NCBI RefSeq assembly: GCF_003855255.1 | Contig: NZ_CP034072.1 | Coordinates: 6,212,403 to 6,276,402 of the forward strand | Reading direction: 5' to 3' | Length of the DNA: 64,000 nt | From: Mycolicibacterium nivoides | Lineage (GTDB): Bacteria; Actinomycetota; Actinomycetes; Mycobacteriales; Mycobacteriaceae | Shown here: positions 1 to 8,965 of the stretch, in pieces | How positions within the stretch are numbered: position 1 is the stretch's first letter | Layout of the letters: every line of letters begins with the position of its first letter | The notes under the pieces: generated by a model | The model's database searches: none | Told to the model about the DNA's origin: nothing | The model's input: only the letters and a program-made list of their open reading frames with translations | Program-made: the position numbers and the translations under genes

Positions 1-27
1 GGTTCGCCGACACCGCACGCTCGGGGC

Positions 28-969
28 CTACGCGGTGGCCGCCAGCGCCCGTGCGTCCTCGTCGGCGAACGTGTCCTCCAACGTCAGCGGTGAATAGTCG
101 AGGTCGATCTCCTCGAGCGGGCGGCCCCTGGCACTGCTGATCGTGCCGAATCGGCGCATGCCCTTGTCGGCGGAGTACTGCATGAACTCGTCCTGCTCCA
201 GGCCGAAGGGGATGTCCGGCGCATAGAGGGCGAATCCCTCCTCGGTGAGTCGCAGCGCCAGCGGGATGAGTTGGTTCATCCGGTCCTCGAAGACCGCCCA
301 GTTGGCATCGTCCGCGGCAACGTGGCGCCGACAGGTGAACGTGCCCCACGCCATGTGGCGACGCTCGTCGTCCCCGATCCGCTGGACCAGCTCCTGCATC
401 CCGGGCAGGATTCCTCGGTCGACGCAAATCTTGTGCCACGCATAGTATCCCGTGAGCGCCAGCATTCCTTCGACAATGTGGTTGTAGGTCACGGACGCCC
501 GGACCTGGGCTGCGGGAGACGGGTCTTTGTACAAGGCATCGAGCGACTCCGGCAGCTCCTCGTAGAACACCTGCCGGTACGCCGGGAGCTCGTCGAAGTA
601 GTTGTGCAGATCGTCGGTGATCCCGACGGCGTCGAGCCACATGCGGAACACCTGCGTGTGTTTGGCTTCCTCGAAGGCGAACTGCGTCAGATACATCTCG
701 TCGCCAAGGCGCCCCTCGGACCGCATCGCACTCATGAACGGCTGGATGTCCTTGGTGACGGCTTCCTCACCCGCGATGAACTCCGCGCACAGCCGGGTGG
801 CGTACTCGCGCTCCCGGTCCGTCAACGCCTCCCAGTCCGCCCGGTCGCGGGAGAAGTCGATATCGGCCGGATTCCAGAACTTCGCATTCCCCCCGGCGAA
901 CAATCGCAACGGCACACTGTCCCAATTGAGACCGCCCTTGGCCAGCGAACCGAACTTTGTGTGTGACAT
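28..969 (-). CDS. R2-like ligand-binding oxidase (R2lox), Rv0233/NrdB-type
   Basis: This 313-residue protein belongs to the ferritin-like di-metal carboxylate superfamily. It resembles the ribonucleotide reductase R2 subunit but is the Mn/Fe R2lox type, which binds a fatty-acid-like ligand. Every residue I know from the M. tuberculosis enzyme is present at the same number: metal ligands E68, E101, H104, E167, E202 and H205, and the V71/Y162 pair that forms the ether cross-link. The length is normal. It lies 14 bp downstream of a TetR gene on the same strand, as in M. tuberculosis (Rv0232-Rv0233), so the two are probably co-transcribed. The in vivo reaction of R2lox is not established. It should not be read as a ribonucleotide reductase subunit despite the legacy name nrdB. 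Confidence 0.95.
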   Translation of the reverse strand: MSHTKFGSLAKGGLNWDSVPLRLFAGGNAKFWNPADIDFSRDRADWEALTDREREYATRLCAEFIAGEEAVTKDIQPFMSAMRSEGRLGDEMYLTQFAFEEAKHTQVFRMWLDAVGITDDLHNYFDELPAYRQVFYEELPESLDALYKDPSPAAQVRASVTYNHIVEGMLALTGYYAWHKICVDRGILPGMQELVQRIGDDERRHMAWGTFTCRRHVAADDANWAVFEDRMNQLIPLALRLTEEGFALYAPDIPFGLEQDEFMQYSADKGMRRFGTISSARGRPLEEIDLDYSPLTLEDTFADEDARALAATA

Positions 970-983
970 GGGAATTGACCTCC

Positions 984-1649
984 TCAGGTCTGGTGGGCTG
1001 CTTCGGTGGCCGGTGAGAATGCGGCCGCCAACACTGCGACGAGCCTGCGCACGGCGAGTGTCGGCTGCTCGGGGCTGGGCTCATCCAGGCCCAGGATCGG
1101 GTCCATCCCACGCACGTACGGCGCGAGGGCCAGATGCGGAAAGATCATCAACAGCAGCGACAACAACGCGCCTGCGTCGGCGTCCGCCCGCAGATCGCCC
1201 CGGGCCTGCGCCTCCTGCACGAGGGGTCGCAGCACCTCCAGATAGTGGCGGTGGATGACAGTCCGCACGCTGACCCGGGCGTCGGTGTCCACCTCGAAGC
1301 TCGCCGCGGCGTGCAACGAACGGTCCTGGGGATGGTCGGCGAAGTAGGCCACCCAGTCGTCGAGCAGGTCGGTCAGGAAATCGAAGAACGGCCGGTTCGG
1401 ATCGAGCGTGCGGATCCGATCCTCCATGTACACCCGCACGCGCTGGCTGCCGATGTCCGCGATGAAGGCGTACAGGTCGCGCTTGTCCGCGAAGTACTGG
1501 AACAGACTGCCTTTCGCCACGCCCGCGCGGCGGGCTATGACGTTGAGGCTTCCACGCGAGTACCCGTGCGCTCCGAACTCCGCCTCCGCGGCTTCCACCA
1601 CAGCGGCTCGTCGAGCGGGATCCAAACGTGCCCAGGTGACCGTCGGCAT
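984..1649 (-). CDS. TetR/AcrR-family transcriptional regulator (Rv0232-like)
   Basis: The protein has 221 residues. An N-terminal helix-turn-helix (about residues 10-55, including [16 protein letters not shown]) is followed by a helical ligand-binding domain. The ATG at 1649 is supported by a perfect 17-bp inverted repeat 17-33 bp upstream (1666-1682), a typical autoregulatory TetR operator. The gene sits immediately upstream of the R2lox gene on the same strand, so R2lox is the likely target. The ligand cannot be predicted from sequence. Confidence 0.9.
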   Translation of the reverse strand: MPTVTWARLDPARRAAVVEAAEAEFGAHGYSRGSLNVIARRAGVAKGSLFQYFADKRDLYAFIADIGSQRVRVYMEDRIRTLDPNRPFFDFLTDLLDDWVAYFADHPQDRSLHAAASFEVDTDARVSVRTVIHRHYLEVLRPLVQEAQARGDLRADADAGALLSLLLMIFPHLALAPYVRGMDPILGLDEPSPEQPTLAVRRLVAVLAAAFSPATEAAHQT

Positions 1650-1665
1650 CTGACTCTCCAGCCTG

Positions 1666-1682
1666 TATGACCACTGGTCATA
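1666..1682. promoter_or_regulatory. TetR operator, perfect inverted repeat
   Basis: The sequence TATGACC-ACT-GGTCATA is a perfect repeat with 7-bp arms and a 3-bp centre. It lies just before the TetR gene that starts at 1649, so it is read as the autoregulatory operator of the TetR-R2lox operon. Confidence 0.7.
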
Positions 1683-1686
1683 TTAC

Positions 1687-1702
1687 TGTGATCGGCCTCA
1701 CA
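1687..1702. promoter_or_regulatory. CRP-like site TGTGA-N6-TCACA
   Basis: TGTGATCGGCCTCACA matches the CRP consensus exactly, and the dyad extends one base further on each side (to A and T flanks). It lies 38-53 bp upstream of the TetR start and directly after the MFS gene. It could be a cAMP-receptor-protein site for the TetR-R2lox operon. The stem could also contribute to termination of the MFS transcript, although no T-run follows. Confidence 0.5.
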
Positions 1703-1703
1703 G

Positions 1704-3290
1704 TCAAGGAGTCTTCACCGCGATCAGATGGTGCGAGACCGGTTCGCCCTCGACCCAACGCTCAACCGCCTGCTCGATGACCAGGTCGTTACCTGTCAGC
1801 CGGGTGCGGTGCTGCCGCACGTGCTCATCCCAGGACCGCACCACGAAGGCCTCGACAAACACGCCTTCGCGCTCCACGGCACGAAACAACCGCCATTGCG
1901 TGGCCCCGGTGCGCTGCCGCGACCGGCCCAACACGCCCATCGCGGCGAAGAACTCAGTCTCGTGGTCAGGTTCGACGCGGTAGGAGGTCAGCACCAGCAC
2001 CGGACCGTCGGGCGGCTCCGGTTCGAACACCAGGGCGGGTTCGGGCCAGTGCGCCGACGGGGTCATGTCCAGATCACCGGTGCGCGCATGCAACGGCCAC
2101 CACCACGCCGACACGGCACAGAACACCAGCAGCCCGGCGCTGATCAGCAGCGCCGTGACGGTGCTGGTGGCACCGGCGACCAGCCCCCACACCAGGGAGC
2201 CGATGGCCTGACCACCCATGAACGTCAACTGGTACACCGACAGCCCGCGCGCCCGCACCCAGGCGGGCAGGCTCAACTGCATCGAGGCGTTGAGCGTGGA
2301 CAGTGCCAGCAGCCACGACGAGCCGCCGACAACGAGCGCCGCCAGGACGATGCCGAAACTGTGGACCAGGGCGAGAACCGCAGTGGCACCGGCGAATCCG
2401 AGAGCCGCGACGATCAACAACGTGTTCAGGCCGAAGACCGACTGCAATCGGCCCAGAACGAGGGCACCGAGCACGGCCCCGAACCCGAGCGCACCCAACA
2501 GCAACCCGTAGCCGGACGACGACAATCCCAGCTGCCTGTCGGCGACCACCGCGAGCAGGCCCCACAGCGCGCTGCCCGGCGCGATGAACAACACCGCCCG
2601 CAGCAGAATTCGCCTGACCATCGGCGACCTGCGGATGAACCGGCCGCCGGCGCCGAGTGCCGCCAAGGGCCGCTCGGCGGGCAACAACTGTTCCGCGACG
2701 GGGCGGCGCCAGAGCAGCAGTACCACAACGATGCCGACGAACGACACCGCGTTGAGCGTGAACACCAGGGTCGGACCGGACAGGGATACCAGCGCCCCGG
2801 CGATCGCCGGGCCGATCGCCCTGGCACCGTTCAAGCTCATGCTGCCCAGTGCGGCGGCGGCGGGGATCTGTTCGCGGGGAACGAGGTCCGGCTGGATCGC
2901 CTGCCAGGCCGGGGCCGTCAGCGCCTGCCCGCAGCCGATCAGAAACAGCAGGGTCAGCAGCACCGTCGGGGTGGCCAGCCCGGCACCGGTCAGGGTCGCG
3001 AGCGCCGCCACGCCGGCCGCCATGGCGGCCTGGGTGGCCAGCAGCAGCCTGCGCCGGTCGACCAGATCGGCGAGCACGCCGGAGGGCAGGGCCAGCAGCA
3101 TCACCGGCAATGTCGTTGCCGTCTGCACCAAGGGCACCAGCACCGGGGCGCGCGGATCGCCGACCAGCATCCACTGGGCACCCACCGTCTGCATCCACGT
3201 TCCGAGGTTGGAGACGAACTGCGCGATCCACAGCGCGCGGTAGATCGGCGACGCCAACGGCGCCCACGTCGACGTTGCGGTGACGGCCAT
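1704..3290 (-). CDS. MFS transporter with C-terminal soluble domain
   Basis: The 528-residue protein is an MFS_3 (EntS-like) major facilitator with about 12 hydrophobic segments over residues 1-410. The loop LVDRRR after the second helix is the MFS motif A region. The last ~100 residues (from about LVLTSYRVEPDHE) are soluble and look like a ferredoxin-like antibiotic-biosynthesis-monooxygenase/DUF domain, a fusion known in this family. I chose the ATG at 3290 because an upstream frame to 3350 would overlap the divergent GNAT gene. The substrate is unknown; siderophores or drugs are typical for the family. Confidence 0.85.
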   Translation of the reverse strand: MAVTATSTWAPLASPIYRALWIAQFVSNLGTWMQTVGAQWMLVGDPRAPVLVPLVQTATTLPVMLLALPSGVLADLVDRRRLLLATQAAMAAGVAALATLTGAGLATPTVLLTLLFLIGCGQALTAPAWQAIQPDLVPREQIPAAAALGSMSLNGARAIGPAIAGALVSLSGPTLVFTLNAVSFVGIVVVLLLWRRPVAEQLLPAERPLAALGAGGRFIRRSPMVRRILLRAVLFIAPGSALWGLLAVVADRQLGLSSSGYGLLLGALGFGAVLGALVLGRLQSVFGLNTLLIVAALGFAGATAVLALVHSFGIVLAALVVGGSSWLLALSTLNASMQLSLPAWVRARGLSVYQLTFMGGQAIGSLVWGLVAGATSTVTALLISAGLLVFCAVSAWWWPLHARTGDLDMTPSAHWPEPALVFEPEPPDGPVLVLTSYRVEPDHETEFFAAMGVLGRSRQRTGATQWRLFRAVEREGVFVEAFVVRSWDEHVRQHRTRLTGNDLVIEQAVERWVEGEPVSHHLIAVKTP

Positions 3291-3330
3291 CTGCCTGATC
3301 GTGCCAGCGGGGCTGCGGCATAGTGAGGAC

Positions 3331-3648
3331 ATGGCTGAAGTCCGCAACATTCCCGAAGCACGCCATTACGAGATAACCGTCGACGGCGAGCATGCCGGCC
3401 TTGTGGCCTACGTCGACTCCGGCGACCAGCGCATCTTCTACCACACCGAGATCGACGACAAGTTCGGCGGACAAGGCCTGGCCGCCGAACTGGTGTCGGC
3501 TGCGCTGACCGATGCCCGCGCGGCCGGCAAGCGCATCGTGGCGGTCTGCCCGTACGTCGCCAAGTACGTGCAGAAGCACCACGACTTCGACGACATCCTC
3601 GACCCCGTCACCCCCGAGCTGCTGGCCGTGGTCGAGGCCGCCAACTAG
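3331..3648 (+). CDS. small GNAT-family N-acetyltransferase (YjdJ type)
   Basis: The 105-residue protein matches the compact YjdJ-type Gcn5-related acetyltransferase domain. A beta-hairpin start (ITVDGEHAGLVAYV) precedes the acetyl-CoA pyrophosphate loop region FGGQGLAAELV and a CPYVAKYVQKH end motif. The ATG at 3331 follows GAGG by five bases. It is divergent from the MFS gene (40 bp), and its stop codon overlaps the stop of the convergent methyltransferase gene. The substrate of this family is generally unknown. Confidence 0.85.
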   Translation: MAEVRNIPEARHYEITVDGEHAGLVAYVDSGDQRIFYHTEIDDKFGGQGLAAELVSAALTDARAAGKRIVAVCPYVAKYVQKHHDFDDILDPVTPELLAVVEAAN

Positions 3649-4259
3649 ATCTTCGTCGCGGTCACCAGGAACCCGGGCATCTGCGTGCGGCCTTCGGGCA
3701 GGACCGCGTGCAGCTGGGCCGGGCGGATATCGTCGACCTGCCAGTACTTCGAAACCTCTTCGCGCAATTGGTCTTCGGTGAACTGGGTGGGGCCCGGGCC
3801 GTCGTGCTCGCCGAATGCGCCGGTGCCGAACGCGAGGATGTAGAAGCGGGCACCGGGAGCCGCCGCGTGATACATCGAGCGCAGGTAGCCGTCGCGCAGT
3901 TCTTCCGGCAGGGCGTGCAGCAGCCCGCTGTCGAAGATCGTGCCGAACCGCCCTTCGTACCCGGTGAGCGACGAGATGTCGGCGGCCGCGAACGTCGCGT
4001 CGGCGAGCCCGCGTTCCTGCGCGGCCGCGGCTGCAGCGGCGACGGCCGTCGGGCTCAGATCGATGCCGACGACGGTGTGGCCACGCGCCGCCAGCGCCAG
4101 CGCGAGCTCGGCGTGGCCACAGCCGGCATCGAGCACTTCGCCCCCTACGGCGCCGTCGGTGTCGATGATCGCGGCGTATTCCGGCTGTGGTGCGCCGATG
4201 CTCCAGGCAGGGGTCTGCTGCTGCCGGTAGGCGTCGTCCCAATCGATTCGATGAGTCAT
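3645..4259 (-). CDS. class I SAM-dependent methyltransferase
   Basis: The protein has 204 residues. Motif I (LDAGCGHAELALALAARG) and the following acidic strand end (VVGIDLSP) define the SAM site. The N-terminus RIDWDDAYRQQ.PAWSIGAPQPE resembles small-molecule methyltransferases of the thiopurine/tellurite type. The gene diverges from the MarR gene at 4381 across a 121-bp AT-rich intergenic stretch, so MarR may control it. The substrate is unknown. Confidence 0.85.
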   Translation of the reverse strand: MTHRIDWDDAYRQQQTPAWSIGAPQPEYAAIIDTDGAVGGEVLDAGCGHAELALALAARGHTVVGIDLSPTAVAAAAAAAQERGLADATFAAADISSLTGYEGRFGTIFDSGLLHALPEELRDGYLRSMYHAAAPGARFYILAFGTGAFGEHDGPGPTQFTEDQLREEVSKYWQVDDIRPAQLHAVLPEGRTQMPGFLVTATKI

Positions 4260-4380
4260 GCCATCCGTCCCTTCATTTAGTTAAAATCTGTACTATATTG
4301 ACTGTAGGTCGATATTTACCCATTGACAAGGCGATGCTTCACACTGTTCAAACCTGAATCAGTTGGCCGATTGGAGGAAC

Positions 4381-4851
4381 GTGGCGCGCAAGCTGTCCAC
4401 AGCCGAGGAGCGGGCCTGGCGGCCCTACATCGAGTCCAGCCTGCGCCTGGAAACGCTGCTCGACGAGCGTCTCCGGGAGGCCACGAATCTCACCCTGATC
4501 GACTACCACCTGCTGATGATGTTGGCGAACGCCACCGATCAGCGCCTGCGGATGAGTGAACTCGCCGAGAAGATGGTGTTCTCCCGCAGCCGGATCACCT
4601 ATCAGATCAACTCGATGACCAAACGGGGTCTGGTGCTGCGCGAATCGGTCCCCGAGGACCGCAGGGGCTACCGCGCGGTGCTGACCGCCACCGGCGCCGA
4701 GGCGCTGCGCATCGCCGTGCCACTGCACAGCGAGTCGGTGCGCGAACTGTTCTTCGACCAGATCGAGCCCGACGAACTCGACTGCATCGAACGGGTATTC
4801 ACCCGGCTACACACCCACTTGCAGACCGATCTCCTGCGACACGACGACTGA
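4381..4851 (+). CDS. MarR-family transcriptional regulator
   Basis: The protein has 156 residues and one winged helix (LRMSELAEKMVFSRSRITYQI as recognition region, followed by the wing at PEDRRGYRAVLTATG). I chose GTG at 4381 over an upstream TTG because GGAGGA ends four bases before it. The PPOX-type gene starts 11 bp downstream and is probably co-transcribed, and the methyltransferase diverges upstream. Such trios usually form a small detoxification unit under MarR control. Confidence 0.88.
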   Translation: MARKLSTAEERAWRPYIESSLRLETLLDERLREATNLTLIDYHLLMMLANATDQRLRMSELAEKMVFSRSRITYQINSMTKRGLVLRESVPEDRRGYRAVLTATGAEALRIAVPLHSESVRELFFDQIEPDELDCIERVFTRLHTHLQTDLLRHDD

Positions 4852-4862
4852 AAGCAGGCACC

Positions 4863-5279
4863 ATGACGTTCACCGCATCCGAACTGGCCTACCTGCGCGA
4901 GCAGCCGATCGGACGACTGAGCACCGTCGGCCGCGCCGGCGACCCGCAGATCCGCCCCGTCGGCGTCCACCTCAGTCCCGACGGGTCCGGCATCGACATC
5001 GTCGGACACGCCCTGGCGTCGACGCAGAAGTGGCGCAACGTGCTTCACAACCCCCAGGTGGCGTTCATCGTCGACACGGTGCTCTCGGTACGGCCACCGG
5101 ATGCCCGCGGCATCGAAATCCGTGGTACCGCAACAGCATTGTCCGGCGCGGGCACCACCGACGGCGGGCTCAGCGGCGACATCATCCGGATCGCGCCGCG
5201 CCGGATCATCAGCTGGGGACTCGACGGCGTGGGCACCACCGCCCGCGACTGGACCGAATCCACGCCCACAGCGGACTGA
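4863..5279 (+). CDS. PPOX-class F420/FMN-dependent oxidoreductase
   Basis: The 138-residue protein has the split beta-barrel fold of pyridoxamine-5'-phosphate-oxidase-like proteins. LAYLREQPIGRLSTVGRAGDP leads into RPVGVHLSPDG, then TQKWRNVLHNPQVAFIVDT, the usual cofactor-binding pattern of the Rv1155/Rv2074-type F420 reductases. It follows MarR by 11 bp. It probably reduces an F420-accessible electrophile, but the sequence does not identify which one. Confidence 0.85.
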   Translation: MTFTASELAYLREQPIGRLSTVGRAGDPQIRPVGVHLSPDGSGIDIVGHALASTQKWRNVLHNPQVAFIVDTVLSVRPPDARGIEIRGTATALSGAGTTDGGLSGDIIRIAPRRIISWGLDGVGTTARDWTESTPTAD

Positions 5280-5298
5280 CCGACCTAGCATCGGCGGC

Positions 5299-6270
5299 GT
5301 GCCGACAGTCAACACCGCCCACGGATCCATCGACACCGCAGACCTCGGCGTCACGCTCATGCACGAGCACGTCTTCATCATGACGGCCGAGCTGACCCAG
5401 AACTATCCGGAGTCCTGGGGTGACGAGGCCAGCCGGGAAACCGATGCGATCGCGCGGCTCACCGAACTCAAGGCCAACGGCGTCGACACCATCGTCGACC
5501 TCACGGTGATCGGTCTGGGCCGCTACATTCCGCGTATCGCCCGGATCGCCGAGGCCACCGACCTCAACATCGTGGTCGCCACCGGCTTCTACACCTACAA
5601 CGACCTGCCGCTGGCCCTGCACTTCAACGGGCCCGCTCCGGGCCAGATCGACCCGATGACCGAGATGTTCGTCCGCGACATCGAACATGGCATTGCCGAC
5701 ACCGGGATCAAAGCGGCGATCCTCAAGTGCGCCACCGACGAACCCGGCGTCACCTCCGGCGTCGAGCGGGTCCTGCGGGCCGTGGCCCAGGCCCACCGGC
5801 AGACCGGGGTGCCGATCTCCACCCATACCCACGCGGCCAGCCGGCGCGGCCTCGAACAGCAGCGCATCTTCGCCGAGGAGGGCGTCGATCCGTCCCGGGT
5901 GATCATCGGCCACTGCGGCGACACCACCGATATCGGCTACCTCGAGGAATTGATCGCCGGCGGCTCCTACATCGGCATGGACCGCTTCGGCGTCGACGTC
6001 TACCTCCCGTTCGAGGAGCGGGTCGCGACCGTCGCGACCCTGTGCGAGCGCGGCCACGCCGAGAAGATGGTGCTCTCGCACGACACCTGGTGCTACTTCG
6101 ACGCACTGCCCGACGACCTGACCGCCCACGCCCTGCCGAACAGTCACTACCTGCACATCCACAACGATGTGCTGCCTGCGCTGCGTGAGCGCGGGGTCAC
6201 CGAGCACCAGATCACCACGATGCTGGTGGACAATCCACGGCGGATCTTCGACCGCAAGGGCGGGTACTGA
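5299..6270 (+). CDS. php: phosphotriesterase-like lactonase/hydrolase (Rv0230c Php-type)
   Basis: This 323-residue TIM-barrel metallohydrolase of the phosphotriesterase family carries the complete binuclear metal set: H22 and H24 (MHEH), a carboxylated lysine K143 (ILKCATDEPG), H176 (STHTHA), H205 (IIGHCGD) and D262 (LSHDTW). Family members with this pattern are usually lactonases with weak phosphotriesterase activity. The GTG start at 5299 gives the normal length. It matches the position of php in M. tuberculosis, next to the acyltransferase Rv0228. A decayed acyl-CoA synthetase start follows immediately. Confidence 0.92.
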   Translation: MPTVNTAHGSIDTADLGVTLMHEHVFIMTAELTQNYPESWGDEASRETDAIARLTELKANGVDTIVDLTVIGLGRYIPRIARIAEATDLNIVVATGFYTYNDLPLALHFNGPAPGQIDPMTEMFVRDIEHGIADTGIKAAILKCATDEPGVTSGVERVLRAVAQAHRQTGVPISTHTHAASRRGLEQQRIFAEEGVDPSRVIIGHCGDTTDIGYLEELIAGGSYIGMDRFGVDVYLPFEERVATVATLCERGHAEKMVLSHDTWCYFDALPDDLTAHALPNSHYLHIHNDVLPALRERGVTEHQITTMLVDNPRRIFDRKGGY

Positions 6271-6271
6271 G

Positions 6272-6411
6272 ATGACCGGCGTCATTCCACCGATCCCCCA
6301 CCCGACCAGCCGGCGGTGACCTGCCAGGGCATCACGCGCACCCGCGCCGAACTGGACCGCTCCGCCAATCGACTCGCCCGCTCCTACGCTGAATGCGGTT
6401 GCGTGACGACG
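6272..6411 (+). pseudogene. N-terminal remnant of an acyl-CoA synthetase (fadD-like)
   Basis: An ATG one base after the php stop opens MTGVIPPIPHPTSRR and then hits a stop. In another frame the sequence continues DQPAVTCQGITRTRAELDRS and then ANRLARSYAECG, the typical beginning of AMP-binding acyl-CoA synthetases (the RPAVTxxG..LTRAELDxxSNRLARAYAE.GV region). A further frame shift restores LRDDVIAR. The rest of the gene is missing, because the region runs into the 3' end of the convergent acyltransferase gene. It is read as a deleted, frameshifted gene that was once coupled to php. Confidence 0.7.
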
Positions 6412-7650
6412 TCATCGCGCGGCTGGGGCAGGCTCCGGCTCGTCGGTGATCGAGCTGTCCAGCGGCGGCACGGGGCTCTCGTTCCGGTACTCCCAGCGCC
6501 GCAACGCTTCCCGGCACGGTGATTCCACCAGCGCGTAGCTCACCGCGGCGAGGGCGAAGCCGAACACCAGGGTCAGCACCAACACCACCAGCATCTGCCC
6601 GTTGAACAGGAACTCCCCGATCATCGGGAACACCATGGCCAATGCCGCCAGATGCCAGACGAACAGCCCGTACGACCAGCGGCCCAGCGTCACCATCACC
6701 CGGTTGCCCAGAATCGGGTGCCTGGTGTCGGGGTGATCGAGGACCAGCGGTGCCAGCAGCGCGCCCGCGACGATCGCGCCCATCGCGGTCTTCAGCGTCA
6801 CCTGGCCGACCGAGCCCGGGCGCAGCCCTTCCAGCCCGGCCAGCGGCGAGGCCGCGATCCCGAATGCCACCGCGGCGATGACGCCCATCAGGATCCGGCG
6901 CCGGGCCAACCGGTGCACCCAGCCGAATGGACTCACCGTGAGTTCAGCGAGCACCATGCCCGCGGCGAACCAGGAGAAGAACGCCGGCGGCCAGTTCCAC
7001 GGGTTGAGTCCGGTGGTGCCGGAGAACGGGATGCGTACCCACAACAGGCTCAGCGCCGCCAACGCGATGATCACGCCGACGCGGGCCCGCACCGGCAACC
7101 GCCGTGCCAGCAGCGCCAGTACCGGCAACGCAAGATAGAAACTGACCTCGACCGACAGGCTCCACATCTGGGTCAGCCCCGCGGTCAGCGTCAACGGCAC
7201 ATAGATCTGGGTCAGGGTCAGGTTCGCCAGCCACACCGTCAGATCGGCCTTGGCCTCCGGAAGCAGCAGGATGATCACCACGACGGCGACCACATAGCCG
7301 GGCATGATGCGCACGATGCGGGATCGCAGGTAATGGCCGGTGCGCGGGCGAGGGCGCAACCCTCGCGCCGCCGCGGCATGGCCGCGCCACAGCAGGAACC
7401 CCGAGAGCGCGAAGAACACGGCGACCGCGAGGTCGAACCGGCCGAAGAACCGGCCGCTCACCCCGGTGGTGTGTCCGGTCTGGAAGGCGACGTGGGTGAG
7501 AACCACACCCATGGCCGCGCACGCGCGCATGCCTTCGACGGCCGGCAGGAAGCTGCGGGTTCCTCCGACCTCTACATCCGGACCGGTTTCCGGGTCCGAT
7601 GCTCGGGTGGCCACGGCGACCAGTGTGCCGCGCCGTGGCAACCCCGCCAA
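6412..7650 (-). CDS. integral membrane acyltransferase 3 family protein (Rv0228-like)
   Basis: The 412-residue protein has about ten hydrophobic segments and the acyltransferase-3 signature near the N-terminus: FLPAVEGMRACAAMGVVLTH followed by FFALSGFLLWRG. These enzymes O-acylate sugars or envelope glycans at the membrane. The N-terminus is uncertain: TTG at 7650 gives a length near that of the M. tuberculosis protein, and GTG at 7614 is an alternative. It diverges from the lmcA-like gene, and the neighbourhood is cell-envelope glycolipid metabolism. Confidence 0.88.
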   Translation of the reverse strand: MAGLPRRGTLVAVATRASDPETGPDVEVGGTRSFLPAVEGMRACAAMGVVLTHVAFQTGHTTGVSGRFFGRFDLAVAVFFALSGFLLWRGHAAAARGLRPRPRTGHYLRSRIVRIMPGYVVAVVVIILLLPEAKADLTVWLANLTLTQIYVPLTLTAGLTQMWSLSVEVSFYLALPVLALLARRLPVRARVGVIIALAALSLLWVRIPFSGTTGLNPWNWPPAFFSWFAAGMVLAELTVSPFGWVHRLARRRILMGVIAAVAFGIAASPLAGLEGLRPGSVGQVTLKTAMGAIVAGALLAPLVLDHPDTRHPILGNRVMVTLGRWSYGLFVWHLAALAMVFPMIGEFLFNGQMLVVLVLTLVFGFALAAVSYALVESPCREALRRWEYRNESPVPPLDSSITDEPEPAPAAR

Positions 7651-7768
7651 ACTGCGGGTTAATGCACCCGCGGCGTGCCACCGGAGTAAGTGATGGCCTT
7701 AAATAGTGCTGTTAGGGTCGAACGGGTTTGCCTCACGACGAGTTGGCCCACACCGAAGGAGGCCCGGT

Positions 7769-8965
7769 TTGAACCGCGCAGTGGCGCTGCGTATCGCGGC
7801 ATGTGGACTGATGGGGCTGGGTGCTGCTCTGCTCATCGCCGCACTGTTGCTGACCACCTATACCAAGGGCAAGATCGCCAAGATCCCGCTCAATCTGGAT
7901 GCCAGCCTGGTCAGCGATGGAACCGCGACCGCTTTCGATCCGGCATCGCTGGTGGCACCGAAGTTCTCGGTGGACCGCAACGTGCCGGTCGCCCTCCAGC
8001 AACAGGTCAGCGTGGAATCACCGTCGAACGCCGAGGTGGTGACGCTGCAAGTGGGCAGCACACTGCGGCGCACGGACCAGCAGAAGGACTCCGGTCTGCT
8101 GTTGGCGATGGTTGACACCGTCACGATGAACCGCAGCACCGCGCTGGCCGTGTCCAGCGACAACAACCCGGGCGGCGCGCTGCAGAAGCCGCGGGCCATC
8201 GAGGACGAGAAGCCGCCGACGAACGTGGCGCTGCCGCACGAGGGCCTGACCTACCGGTTCCCGTTCGACACCGAGAAGAAGACGTACCCGTTCTTCGACC
8301 CGATCGCGCAGAAGCCGTTCGACGCGAACTACGACGGTGAAGAAGACGTCAACGGGTTGACCACCTACCGGTTCATCCAGAACGTGGGCTACGACTCCGA
8401 CGGCAAGCTCGCCGAGCCGGTCAAGTACTCCTCGCTCTACGAAGACGACGCCGACAGCTCGGTCACCGCGAGCCCCGAGATGTGGGGCGTGCCCGGCGAA
8501 CCCGACGAGCGGATCACGATGGACCGCTTCTACGCCGCGCAGCGCACCTTCTGGGTCGACCCGGTGTCCGGCACCATCGTCAAGGCGCAGGACCACGGCT
8601 ACCAGTACTACGCACGTGACGCGCTCAAGCCCGAGGTGACCTACGTCGACTACAAGGTCACCTACAACGAGGAGACCGTGGAGTCCCAGGTCGCGGCCGC
8701 TCAGGATGAGCGCGACCGGGTGTCACTGTGGACCCGCGTCCTGCCGATCACGTTCACCGCGCTGGGCCTGCTGGCACTCATCGGTGGCGCCGTGGTGGGG
8801 TCGTTCGCAGTACGTGCCGAGTCCACCCTGATCGATCCGGGACTCGACACCGCCGATCACGGCTTCTTCGACACCCAGGGCTTCCAGGTTCCCGGCGCTG
8901 AGGCGAAGACGGAGAAACTACCCGCTCAACGACCGTCCGACCTACCACCGGACCGGCCGATCTGA
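7769..8965 (+). CDS. lmcA: LmcA-like membrane protein, DUF3068 (Rv0227c-type)
   Basis: The 398-residue protein has one N-terminal membrane helix (about residues 5-30), a large extracytoplasmic DUF3068 domain and a second helix near residues 323-346, with a short acidic/proline-rich cytoplasmic tail. The corynebacterial homologue and M. smegmatis MSMEG_0317 are, from memory of the literature, required for lipomannan maturation and lipoarabinomannan synthesis. I chose the TTG at 7769 because AAGGAGG ends six bases upstream. The stop overlaps the likely CTG start of the next membrane-protein gene, so the two are translationally coupled. Confidence 0.85.
   Translation: MNRAVALRIAACGLMGLGAALLIAALLLTTYTKGKIAKIPLNLDASLVSDGTATAFDPASLVAPKFSVDRNVPVALQQQVSVESPSNAEVVTLQVGSTLRRTDQQKDSGLLLAMVDTVTMNRSTALAVSSDNNPGGALQKPRAIEDEKPPTNVALPHEGLTYRFPFDTEKKTYPFFDPIAQKPFDANYDGEEDVNGLTTYRFIQNVGYDSDGKLAEPVKYSSLYEDDADSSVTASPEMWGVPGEPDERITMDRFYAAQRTFWVDPVSGTIVKAQDHGYQYYARDALKPEVTYVDYKVTYNEETVESQVAAAQDERDRVSLWTRVLPITFTALGLLALIGGAVVGSFAVRAESTLIDPGLDTADHGFFDTQGFQVPGAEAKTEKLPAQRPSDLPPDRPI

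Noticed and set aside
28..969. Annotation as class I ribonucleotide reductase beta subunit (NrdB)
   Set aside because: The residues match the R2lox cross-linking oxidase (V71/Y162 pair and the full R2lox ligand set), and no NrdE-type partner is nearby.
1728..3323. Very long open frame antisense to the MFS gene
   Set aside because: It is Gln/Arg/Gly-rich with no family resemblance and mirrors the codon bias of the GC-rich gene on the other strand. The same applies to long antisense frames at 11874-14309 and 19061-21487.
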